Positions 55,700-64,000 of a stretch of DNA of 64,000 nt are shown in pieces. The notes beneath the pieces were generated by a model. That model saw only the letters and a program-made list of their open reading frames with translations, ran no database searches and had not been told where the DNA came from. Where the stretch lies: NCBI RefSeq assembly GCF_963855985.1, contig NC_087099.1:13546001-13610000 (forward strand). The letters run 5' to 3'. The position numbers and the translations under genes were made by a program. This stretch comes from Ostrinia nubilalis (taxonomy: Eukaryota; Arthropoda; Insecta; Lepidoptera; Crambidae). Numbering within the stretch: position 1 is the first letter of the stretch; every line of letters starts with the position of its first letter.

Positions 55700-56467
55700 A
55701 TGGCTACGCTGTCTGACGTACAACAGATCCAGTGCTCTCTTGAGGCCTCACTGCACCAGCGCATGAGTGACTTCGAGTCGCAGCTCAAGACTTCTGCTGA
55801 GCCGTCATCACTTGCCCGACTGTACGACGAATTCCGGGCATTCAAGGAAACTGTCCACGGCATCCTGCAGCTGTTGCGTAAGCAGATAAGTGAGGTCTCC
55901 AAAGTTACTGACACATTGGAGATGAGGCATCGTAGAAAGTGCCTACTGTTCGGCGGTATCTCAGAGGATCCCAAGGAGCAGACTTCTGCCGTGATATGTG
56001 GCATTCTGAGTGATCGTTTTGATTTGAAGGACATAAGCTCCTCTACATTCACAGCATGTCATAGGCTTGGACCTGCAGCCAAGGGTCGTATACGACCTAT
56101 TTTGGTCCGCTTTGTTGACCACTCGACAAAGACAGCGGTTTGGAGAAAGAAGACTGTCCTGAAGGGGACCTCTACTGTGCTCTCCGAGTTTCTCACACGC
56201 ACTAGGCAACAACTTTTTACGGAAGCAAGGAAAAGATTTGGCATCACAAATTGCTGGACTTTTGATGGTAACATATTTGCTAAGTTGCCCAACGGGATGC
56301 GTCGCCAAATTCATAGTGAGCAAGATTTGGAGTGCCCCAAGCAGCCTGTTTCTGCTGGACCGGCGAGGGAGAGCCCAGCCACAGCGGACAAGAGGAGCAA
56401 GACCGCGTCCACCTCGGCCCCGCAGCGCTCCAAACGCACGGTCACCAAACAGGTTGCCGGGAAATAA
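55700..56467 (+). CDS. LINE ORF1 (RNA-binding chaperone type)
   Basis: 255 residues from the ATG in CGCCATGG at 55700. An in-frame open stretch reaches back to 55601 but has no ATG. The N-terminal third is heptad-like and probably coiled coil (TLSDVQQIQCSLEASLHQRM, LRKQISEVSKVTDTLEMRHR). The middle (RRKCLLFGGI ... CHRLGP ... RPILVRFVD ... KTAVWRKK) resembles the RRM-like and C-terminal regions of L1/CR1 ORF1 proteins. The basic tail (QRSKRTVTKQVAGK) should bind RNA. No CCHC knuckle is seen. It would coat the element RNA and aid target-primed reverse transcription. ORF2 begins about 475 bases downstream. Confidence 0.75.
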   Translation: MATLSDVQQIQCSLEASLHQRMSDFESQLKTSAEPSSLARLYDEFRAFKETVHGILQLLRKQISEVSKVTDTLEMRHRRKCLLFGGISEDPKEQTSAVICGILSDRFDLKDISSSTFTACHRLGPAAKGRIRPILVRFVDHSTKTAVWRKKTVLKGTSTVLSEFLTRTRQQLFTEARKRFGITNCWTFDGNIFAKLPNGMRRQIHSEQDLECPKQPVSAGPARESPATADKRSKTASTSAPQRSKRTVTKQVAGK

Positions 56468-56943
56468 TTGTACCCTCCATAATATCTTCTGACTAGGCTG
56501 TTTCCTGAGGTACCTATACCCACATTTACATTTTAGAGCACTATCTATTATCTTTGTTTACCTTTTACGAACACTTTTTCTCAAATGTAAAATGTTTGAA
56601 TTGACAATTGAGCTGTCAGAGTGACATATGACATTGTCAGGTTCGTCCAGAAATGTGTTAAACTTTTGTGTTACGTTTTTTTTTTATTATTTTTTTTTTT
56701 TTTATAGTGTTGTTCAGTTACTACGTTCCGTTTCACGTAAAAAATTTTTTTTTTTTAATTGTTGGGTACCTCAAGAGCTTTTACTTTTTAATCAATGTTT
56801 TAGTTTGTTTTATTCTTAATGTAAGCCGGCAGACCAGAGTGTAGTGTAGGTATATGTATATCGTAATTATCTTTTATTTATATTCGTAGTTTAATTTTTA
56901 TTTTTGTCATATTTATATATTATTTTTATTTTTACAAATAGGC

Positions 56944-59871
56944 ATGGATGACGAATCATTTTATTCTGCTCACGAGTCTTCTTCATTCGATGAAGACTCA
57001 TTTCATGACACTCTATCCCTTAAAGATACGTTAAATCGTAACTTCTTGAACACAAAGCGGTTTCTCAATATTTGCCATATTAACGCTCAAAGTGTCCCCT
57101 CACATTATCCCGATCTCTTGGAAACTTTCACCGGTGAAAACCTTCATGCTGTCCTCGTATCGGAGAGCTGGCTCAAGCCATGCCTTGACTCCACATCCTA
57201 CGCTCTCCCTGGTTTTATTTTAATTAGGAATGATCGGATTGGCAAGGGTGGTGGCGGTGTCGCCATTTACTTGCGCAGCGACATCCCTCATAGGGTGTTG
57301 TGCATGTCGCCAGCTCCCTACAGTGCGTCCGCCGAGTTTCTCTTCGTCGAGATCAACGTGAAGGGTATCAAGGCCGTCCTTGGAGTGGTGTATTGCCCTC
57401 CTGGTATCGATTACCTCTCCCAACTTGAATCCACCTTGGAACCCATTTGTACGGATTACACGCATCACGTGATCATGGGCGACTTCAACACCAATCTCCT
57501 TATCAAATCTTCTTCTTCTACTAAGTTGTCATCACTCTTCACTTCCTTAAATCTGTCTATTCTACCACTACAACCCACTCATCATAATATCGATTCCCCT
57601 GATACTTGGCTTGATCTAATTATCACCTCTTCCCCTGACAGTGTCATTGCGCATGGTCAATATGCTGCACCAGGCTTTTCACGCCATGACTTAGTTTTCG
57701 CGACCTATAGGCTCCACACCACCAAGCAAAAACCAACTACGGTGCTGATGCGTAACTTTGGCAAGGTGGATGCAGATGCGATTAAGCGCGATGCAGCATC
57801 GCTCGACTGGGGTCCGGTTCAATCCGCGAAAACTGTAGATGATAAGGTGGCCTTATTCAATTCTAACTTGCTGTCTCTCTACGATGTGCATGCTCCGCTG
57901 CGACCTGTTAAACTTAAACATCTTCCTGCTCCTTGGATCTCGAGAGAAGTGCGTGCGGCGATGAACCGCCGTGATAGGGCTTTCCTCAATTTCAAAAAAG
58001 ATCGTTCTGACATAAACTGGTGTAAATATAAAGTTGCAAGAAACCGTTGCAATCAGATGGTGAGATCGGCCAGACGCGGTTATATCCATGATAACATTAA
58101 CAACACCTCGTCTGCGGATGTGTGGAAGTTCCTCAAAACACTGGGTATTGGCAAACGCCCTACCACACTTTCTCACTCCTCTTTCTCTTCTGATGAGCTA
58201 AACACCCATTTCTCCTCTGCTTCCACTTTGGATCCGCTCATCAGATCACAAACTATCAACGAGATAACTTCCACAACTCTTCTACTTCCTGAGGTGTTTA
58301 TGTTTTCTGCTGTGTCTGGTGATGAGGTCAGGAAAATTATCCTCTCCATCAAATCCAAAGCCGTAGGTTTTGATGATATTAGCCGTACCATGATCCTTAT
58401 CCTCCTCGAATTCCTTCTCCCTTTCATTACCCATATCATTAACTTTTCCTTATCCTCTGGTGTGTTTCCTCGCAACTGGTGCAAAGCCTTTGTAATCCCT
58501 CTACCCAAAATACCTAATCCTTCCACCTTAAATAATTTTAGGCCCATATCCATATTACCATTCCTCTCAAAAACCCTAGAGGCGGTTGTTCACTCCCAAC
58601 TGTCCAAACTCATATTCACAAACAACCTCCTCAGTCCTTTCCAATCCGGTTTCCGTCCTGGCCACAGCACCAGCACTGCACTGCTCAAGGTGACGGAAGA
58701 CATCCGAATGGGAATGGAACATGGCCAACTTACATTGCTTGTACTCATTGATTTCTCCAATGCCTTTAATACAGTTGACCATGAAGTCCTCCTATCGTTG
58801 TTATCCAGATACAATATGTCACCAGTTGTCATGGATTGGTTCGCCTCATACCTCTGCGGACGCCAACAGGCCGTACGCATAGATAAAACTATTTCCCACT
58901 GGCGTGACCTCGTGACCGGTGTTCCGCAGGGTGGTATACTTTCCCCTCTCCTTTTCTCTATTTTTATCAATTCACTCACCTTCGGTATTGGCTCGTCTCA
59001 CCATCTGTATGCCGATGATCTTCAACTTTACCGACATTGTCGTTTTGACGAAATTGACCAGGCTGTACATCGCTTAAACGATGACCTTGAACATATCAGG
59101 GAATGGTCAAATCGTTACGGCGTTGCTGTTAATCCCAACAAATGCCAGGCTATAATAATCGGGAGCCAGCGACAACTCTGTCGTTTAAATATGAATAGTG
59201 TCTCAACTGTCACTTTTAATAGTGTGGATATACCTTACTGTACTAGTGTTAAGAACCTTGGCCTATACCTTGACTCTACTCTTGGCTGGACGACTCAGGT
59301 CTCAGAGATTAGCCGGAAGGTCACTGCCACATTGCGTTCTCTTTGCAGATTAAAATATTTCCTTCCTGTCAAAACCAAGATTTTACTTGTCCACGCCTTA
59401 ATTTTCCCGCTCATAGATTATGCTGATGTGTGTTATCCGGACCTTAATCAAGTTCTCCTTAACAAACTGGACCGCCTTCTCAACAGTTGCATCCGGTTCA
59501 TATTTTGTCTACGTAAATATGATCACATCTCCTCCTACCGATCTGAGCTCAAATGGCTACCTGTTCCTCTACGGCGTAATGCCAGAATTCTCACTACACT
59601 TTTTACCATCTTAAACGACCCTAATGCTCCTTCCTATCTTAAATCTCAGTATACTCTTTTAAGTTCAACTCATGTAAGGCAACTTCGTTCCTCCAACAAA
59701 CTTCTTCTTTCTACCCCATCCCACCGCACTGGTTTCCTCTCTAATTCATTCCTTCTCCAATCTATTCGCCTTTGGAACGCTCTTCCCGAGAACATTAGGC
59801 AGGCTCCCAGCAAGTTTGTGTTTAAATACTCTGTGCGCAAGCATTTCCTTGAACGTATCTCGTCGTCTTGA
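56944..59871 (+). CDS. LINE ORF2: AP-like endonuclease and reverse transcriptase
   Basis: 975 residues. The N-terminal endonuclease of the APE type shows NICHINAQSV (about 40), SESWLKP (about 74), GGGVAIYLRSDI, GDFN (about 179), TWLDLIITS and SRHDLVF (about 246). The reverse transcriptase follows with NNFRPISILPFLSKTLE, SGFRPGHSTSTALL, LIDFSNAFNTVDHEVLLSLL, GVPQGGILSPLLF (about 659) and the catalytic YADD (about 689). The FSNAF-NTVDH and C-terminal RLWNALPENIR-like block point to the CR1/L2 side of non-LTR elements rather than jockey. All catalytic motifs I can check are present, so the copy may be active. Confidence 0.9.
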   Translation: MDDESFYSAHESSSFDEDSFHDTLSLKDTLNRNFLNTKRFLNICHINAQSVPSHYPDLLETFTGENLHAVLVSESWLKPCLDSTSYALPGFILIRNDRIGKGGGGVAIYLRSDIPHRVLCMSPAPYSASAEFLFVEINVKGIKAVLGVVYCPPGIDYLSQLESTLEPICTDYTHHVIMGDFNTNLLIKSSSSTKLSSLFTSLNLSILPLQPTHHNIDSPDTWLDLIITSSPDSVIAHGQYAAPGFSRHDLVFATYRLHTTKQKPTTVLMRNFGKVDADAIKRDAASLDWGPVQSAKTVDDKVALFNSNLLSLYDVHAPLRPVKLKHLPAPWISREVRAAMNRRDRAFLNFKKDRSDINWCKYKVARNRCNQMVRSARRGYIHDNINNTSSADVWKFLKTLGIGKRPTTLSHSSFSSDELNTHFSSASTLDPLIRSQTINEITSTTLLLPEVFMFSAVSGDEVRKIILSIKSKAVGFDDISRTMILILLEFLLPFITHIINFSLSSGVFPRNWCKAFVIPLPKIPNPSTLNNFRPISILPFLSKTLEAVVHSQLSKLIFTNNLLSPFQSGFRPGHSTSTALLKVTEDIRMGMEHGQLTLLVLIDFSNAFNTVDHEVLLSLLSRYNMSPVVMDWFASYLCGRQQAVRIDKTISHWRDLVTGVPQGGILSPLLFSIFINSLTFGIGSSHHLYADDLQLYRHCRFDEIDQAVHRLNDDLEHIREWSNRYGVAVNPNKCQAIIIGSQRQLCRLNMNSVSTVTFNSVDIPYCTSVKNLGLYLDSTLGWTTQVSEISRKVTATLRSLCRLKYFLPVKTKILLVHALIFPLIDYADVCYPDLNQVLLNKLDRLLNSCIRFIFCLRKYDHISSYRSELKWLPVPLRRNARILTTLFTILNDPNAPSYLKSQYTLLSSTHVRQLRSSNKLLLSTPSHRTGFLSNSFLLQSIRLWNALPENIRQAPSKFVFKYSVRKHFLERISSS

Positions 59872-60145
59872 TCTCTCTTAAACCTTCTCGTTATCCACCT
59901 TATATTATGTATATGTATGTATTTATGTAGGTATATATTTTGTATTAATATATTATAATATTTTATGTATTATATTAGTATAAGTTTTTTTTTTGTATTT
60001 GTACTATTTTGCACCGCCTACTTAAATTCTCTGTTTTGTCTAATTTTCTGGTTAGCTGGAAGAGAATGCCACATGGCATTAAGCTCGCCTGTTGTACCAC
60101 TGTTTTTATGTGTGCAATAAAGATTAAAAAAAAAAAAAAATTAAC

Positions 60146-60324
60146 AAGTATTTTGTTTTCCCTTCTTGATTTTCTGGTATCCTTCCAATTTTTATAATTT
60201 GTTAGACGTTTACGCTTCTTTCCCTTATCCGATGAAGAGGATTGATCTGACATCGAATCTGTCGACGAAGAAGCACCAGAGTCGCCATCTTCTGCTAACC
60301 CACCACGAGATGAATAATTAGAAT
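60146..60324 (-). pseudogene. Cys-rich domain terminal exon E6, 5' part (split by LINE)
   Basis: The 5' 179 bases of E6 with the acceptor TTTCACAG|AT, the leader NYSSRGGLAEDGDSGASSST, KGKKRKRLTNYKNW and KDTRKSRRENKILV. In transcripts from this allele it would now read into antisense LINE sequence (poly-T first) and meet a stop soon, giving a leader without the Cys domain. Confidence 0.85.
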
Positions 60325-60848
60325 CTGTGAAACAAATTATACACGTCATTAACCTACTAACATTATACATTTTCGTAATAAAATTTGAACCTCCTACCAC
60401 TTTATGCCTTTTTGTCTCTTAGCTAATTAGACATCGTATCTGTACAAACCGTATCTAACCGCGAATACGGACTGTACGATGACGTTGAAAAAAATAGGGA
60501 CTTTAAAAAGACAGTAAACTAAAATACCCAGTATGATTTAGATGAATATTATATAATAAATACTTTATTGAATAAATGTAAAAAAATAAATACGTAAATA
60601 AAAGTAAAAAACGGAAATACAAGAAAATTTCACTTTTATTTATTTTTCCTTCAAGAATGGCAATGGCCAACTTGTACTCAAATGATTGAAAAGAACAGTT
60701 TTATCGAAGTAGGCTTCAGTTTTGTGATTAGGATTATACAATATCTCTTTATTGACGGACAGTAAGTAGCGGCTTTGTCACGATATTATTGTAAGTCCGG
60801 CCATTGATTACATTATAAGTCAAACGTACGACATGAGCGCCCATTGAC
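60325..60848. other. Spacer between E6 and E7
   Basis: E-unit flank (CTTAGCTAATTAGACATCGT), a polyadenylation motif near 60632 on the minus strand, and the decayed E7 tail near 60740. Confidence 0.55.
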
Positions 60849-61465
60849 TTATTCATTGCTAACTTTCCGATTTTTAACGTGTCGCCCCCTCATGTCTTTT
60901 TGTATACTTCCATTTTTATCGCACTTTTGCCATGCTGTTTTAATGACATCATGACTCATGCCAAGAGTACGCACAAACATTATTTGGCATACGGCTATTT
61001 GAGTCTGACTAAGACCATCAGAGTTGAGTTTTGGTAAATAATATTTGTAAGTAAAATGTCTCTGACGTGCAGGCTGCCGCGCATTCCGTTTCGTTAACAT
61101 TTTTTTTGTGTGGTTAACAATAAATAACCATCGCTTTTCAATAGATCCCAATTTCCAGAATTTATCGAATATCTCAATTCTTTCAGCTTCAGTAAATTTA
61201 GTTTTACATTTATGTTGAGTGCAGCAGCAAGGGTCGCCCATTTTTTTCGCTTCAATAAGACGTCCCTTTAGTGAAAGGTGTTGTCTACCATGATTAATAA
61301 GTATTTTGTTTTCCTTTCTTGTATCCTTCCAATTTTTATAATTTCTTAGACGTTTACGCTTCTTTCCCTTATCCGATGAAGAGGATTGATCTGACATCGA
61401 ATCTGTCGACGAAGAAGCACCGGAGTCACCATCTTCTGCTAACCCACCACGAGATAATGAATAAT
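60849..61465 (-). CDS. mod(mdg4): Cys-rich domain terminal exon, shortened copy (E7)
   Basis: A 204-residue module on the minus strand: NYSLSRGGLAEDGDSGASSS, KKRKRLRNYKNWKDTRKENK, GDPCCCTQHKCKTKFTEAER (extra Cys in the CxC), IFDKFWKLGSIEKRWLF, FTYKYYLPKLNSDG, IMFVRTLGMSHDVIKTAW, MRGRHVKNRKVSNE, TAA. It has the same 5-base lesion as E5 and E6. The acceptor differs from the others (TTTTTCTTTAAAAG|AT) and is weaker, but keeps the common phase. Outermost copy of the array. Confidence 0.68.
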
Positions 61466-62140
61466 CTTTTAAAGAAAAAATTACATGTAGAAATAACCCA
61501 GTGTTTTAATACTTAATTAAAACTCCTCAAAGTTCATACTAATGTGGGCAATATCAATAACTCCTGTTTTTTATTATTATTAAGATATCTTTATTATTAG
61601 TAAGTAAATAATTATTTGAACTAAATAACAATTTTTGTAACATGTCAAAGTAATGGATACTTTATTTTTGATACCAGGATTGAATATAATATTAAAAATA
61701 CACACCATAGAGTTTGTAAAAGTAATAACGAAAACAATTATTAAAACCTAAGTAAACTTAAGTTACTATAAATTCTTATTCTACGTTATAACATTCTTCA
61801 ATTTGGTTTAACAGAAAACAACAACATTATTTATTTTTCCTCAAAACATTCCTGATTTTTTTAGGAGTGTATTCCATAACATAAAATATACACCCGAATT
61901 AGGTATTTTAAATTAAAGTAATTTAATTAAAAATACTACTACAAGCTAGATTGGACATTACACTTTTGAATGTAAATAAGTACCTATTAATGTATACCAT
62001 AAGATTAATGTCATGTGCGCTTGGTCCCAAATCTTTTTAACTCTAAATATACATGTGATATCACAATTCACAATATTTTTTCACAATATTCTTCAATAAG
62101 CTATCACGTTTTATTTTTTATAAACATTGGACAAATATAT
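61466..62140. other. Non-coding spacer
   Basis: AT-rich; no gene or repeat recognised. Confidence 0.45.
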
Positions 62141-63392
62141 ATACCGTGTTACTTTGCATTCTTGCCATATTCACAGAGATAAAAGTAGGGAACAATACCT
62201 ATTATTTAAGATAAACAAGAGACTCCCATAAAGAAAGTACACTAAGATTTTAGTAAATTTGGTTTTTCAGTACAAATTGGAATAACTCGCACGTTCTACA
62301 GGTGCAAGTGGAATAAACCTAATGGACGTGGCCTAGTTCTTAATAATCTGTTGATTTATGGCTCTGGACCAGCCTTTTTATCCAGTCATAATAATTATTT
62401 TAAAATACTCTTCAGTTGATTTCAGATTTCCCTTTCTACTTTACGGGCTTAGGACCGTCAAAAATACGTAATAATTATTTGGGTTTTAATTATTTTATAA
62501 CATTGTACCCTATTTTTACAAATTAATAAATTAAGTATGAAATGAAATCACCTTATTCACAATTAATTATTTATTAATAAGTTCCTACTTACAAAGTTTA
62601 GGTACTGCGAAGCAAGTGTTCAAAGTGGCCTCTCCGTTCTGATCATCTGATCAAGGCACAGTCTAGCACTGCGAAGCGTGGGTTTTTCGCTTTAGTTTTC
62701 GCAACACATAAATAAACGTTTTGTCTCACAGTTTCACTAAAACAATCCTTTCGTGTAACGCGTTTAACACTGTTTATCTCTTCTGCGCATACCAGTCGTT
62801 TCAAGTCACTCCAAAAATCCATTGGTGTCAGGTCCGAGGATCGTGGTGGCCAAGCTACTGGACCCCCTCGTCCAATCCACTGTTCACCAAACGTATTATT
62901 CGCGCACTTGACGTCCTTATTGTGGGGGAGCACCATCCTGCTGGTAGTAGAGCATTTGGTGTAACGCTAAGGGTACGTCATCAAGCATTTCGTCTAAGAC
63001 GTCTTGCAGACACTCCAAGCACCATTTTGATTAAATTATTCGTTGTTTGAATACGCTTCAGACATTTTTGTATTATTTATAACGTGATTTGTGATTGATA
63101 GATTTCTCAGTTTTTTACAAGTGTCAAAAAGACATTTTAAAGACAATAGATTGCAATAGATATTTAAAAATACAATAAAAAGTAAAAAAGTCTCCATCGC
63201 CATCGCCAACAAGTGATGTGCATGCGTTACGATAATTAGTGGTGTGTTTAACCGATTGTCGATAGAATAAAATAATCAAGATTAAAAAAAAAAATTTCGG
63301 GCATTATTTTTTTACGGATTTGTGTTCAGTATCAGTAATATAGTAACCTTTAAGAAATTATATGGCAAGAATGCAAAGTAACACCCTGTATA
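62141..63392 (-). mobile_element. Degenerate mariner-like element
   Basis: Inverse ends TACCGTGTTACTTTGCATTC and GAATGCAAAGTAACACCCTG, each flanked by TA. The interior holds a broken transposase piece (separate entry). About 1.25 kb. A related fragment lies at 51346-51658. Confidence 0.65.
62643..62936 (-). pseudogene. Mariner/Tc1-like transposase C-terminal fragment
   Basis: The minus strand reads NNTFGEQWIGRGGPVAWPPR, SSDLTPMDFWSDLKRLV and VRQNVYLCVAKTKAK. The W-P-P-R-S-x-D-L-T-P-x-D-F block holds the last catalytic acidic residue region of mariner-type DDE transposases. The first catalytic Asp and all upstream domains are missing, so it cannot be active. Confidence 0.7.
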
Positions 63393-64000
63393 AATCATTA
63401 GTATAGATGGCGCGGACAAGAAAGTAATTGAACAAGTATTTTAAAATCAAATAAGTGAAGTGTTGATTTAATTTGTGAATTTAATTTTGAGCCAACCAAA
63501 TTATTGGCTGGAATTATTCTCGAATTACTACAGACACAGAATACATAATAGTAGCCTACAGAGTCGAATTGTCACAGGGAAATTCGTCACAAATTATATA
63601 ATTCTATGACTTATTAACGTGTGCTAATTCACGTTTATTACGAATACACTTCTAATATAGTTATGAACCTAAGTAAATTTGTCACAAAATATAATATCTT
63701 ATGTCTACTTATTCACATAATTTATGACGTGACAAATCCTTTAACCCTTTGTACCTATTAAGGTAAATATTCAAATGCTATTAGTGGGTTCACAATAGTT
63801 TCTTCGATTTCTAGAACGAACGAATTTCACCATTCGGTTATTTCCGTTTTTAAGGTTCAGCCAAACCAACGCGATCAGCCGGCGTGCAGCGATGGCGATC
63901 AGACTTAAGCCTTGTATCCACTTGAGCATGCTCAGGCGAATGAGCGGCTCATTTGGCCGAGTCCGAGCGTGCTCAGGCGTCTCCACTTGAGCGGCTTGGC
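63393..64000. other. Window-end spacer with MITE ends
   Basis: AT-rich to about 63840. Then GGTTCAGCCAAACCAACGCG (MITE family of 36448) and a further GC-richer repeat (GCTCAGGCGAATGAGCGG) run to the edge. No gene. Confidence 0.5.

Larger units (their letters stand above)
55479..60139 (+). mobile_element. Full-length CR1-like non-LTR retrotransposon
   Basis: About 4.66 kb with a 5'UTR, two open ORFs, a 3'UTR with GTGCAATAAAGATT and a terminal A run. The target duplication ATTAAC is at 55473-55478 and 60140-60145. The ORFs have no breaks, so the insertion is recent. It lies antisense to the exon it interrupts. The 3' end phrase (CATGGCATTAAGCTCGCC ... TTTATGTGTGCAATAAAG) is typical of abundant lepidopteran CR1-type LINEs from memory. 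Confidence 0.88.

Noticed and set aside
55681..56523. Several antisense or shifted open frames inside the LINE
   Set aside because: Shadows of ORF1 with no domains; the same holds for those opposite ORF2 at 57220-58979.
62643..62936. A host gene on the minus strand
   Set aside because: Contains the WPPRS-DLTP-DF block of mariner transposases and lies inside inverted ends; it is a transposase remnant.
1..64000. CRISPR array, operon, bacterial or viral insert
   Set aside because: No regularly spaced repeats, no Shine-Dalgarno-led gene runs; introns, LINEs and MITEs show nuclear insect DNA throughout.
1..64000. The common BTB-domain 5' exons of the putative mod(mdg4)
   Set aside because: No frame on either strand shows a BTB/POZ pattern, so they must lie outside the window.

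Overview
The window looks like a piece of a moth or butterfly (Lepidoptera) nuclear genome. It is AT-rich and intron-rich, and it is littered with short hairpin MITEs, RTE-type LINE 3' ends, tRNA-derived SINE pieces and one young CR1-like LINE. The order assignment rests on recognising these repeat families from memory, not on a search.

The main content is not a row of independent genes but a library of alternative 3'-terminal exons. I count about 30 coding segments. Each begins right after a 3' splice acceptor (...AG|), and in every one the exon enters in the same phase: its first two bases complete a codon whose first base, G, lies upstream. Most of these exons have no usable start codon. 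The upstream part that would supply the N-terminus is not in the window. This layout, with FLYWCH zinc-finger exons on BOTH strands, matches mod(mdg4), a BTB-domain chromatin and insulator gene whose variable 3' exons are joined to a common 5' part by cis- and trans-splicing in Drosophila. The name is an inference, because no BTB exon is present here.

Layout. 0-10 kb, + strand: two intact FLYWCH exons and one frameshifted FLYWCH relic. 10-14 kb: nested transposon debris. 14.6-19.9 kb, + strand: one relic plus eight intact tandem exons, each with a pipsqueak-type HTH followed by a CENP-B/transposase-type HTH. 20-27 kb: repeats. 27.3-30.9 kb, + strand: one FLYWCH exon, then four BED-type zinc-finger exons with phase-symmetric ends. 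33.6-35.75 kb: decayed piggyBac-like element between TTAA sites. 36-40.3 kb: two + strand FLYWCH exons with a - strand FLYWCH exon between them. 41.3-47.9 kb, - strand: five FLYWCH exons and one acidic exon with no zinc finger but two SUMO-interaction-like motifs. 48.3-61.5 kb, - strand: seven tandem copies of a Cys-rich domain exon. One copy is a relic, and one is cut in two by a full-length CR1-like LINE (ORF1 + EN/RT ORF2) with a 6-bp target duplication. 61.5-64 kb: a mariner-like remnant and MITE ends.

How the parts would work together: one common BTB dimerisation module could be joined to many interchangeable C-terminal modules of four classes (FLYWCH, psq/CENPB HTH, BED, Cys-rich) plus one acidic tail. 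Exons on opposite strands cannot all be reached by cis-splicing, so at least one strand must be trans-spliced. Three of the classes look like DNA-binding domains of the kind found in transposases, so the locus appears to have captured and tandemly amplified transposon-type domains as new endings.
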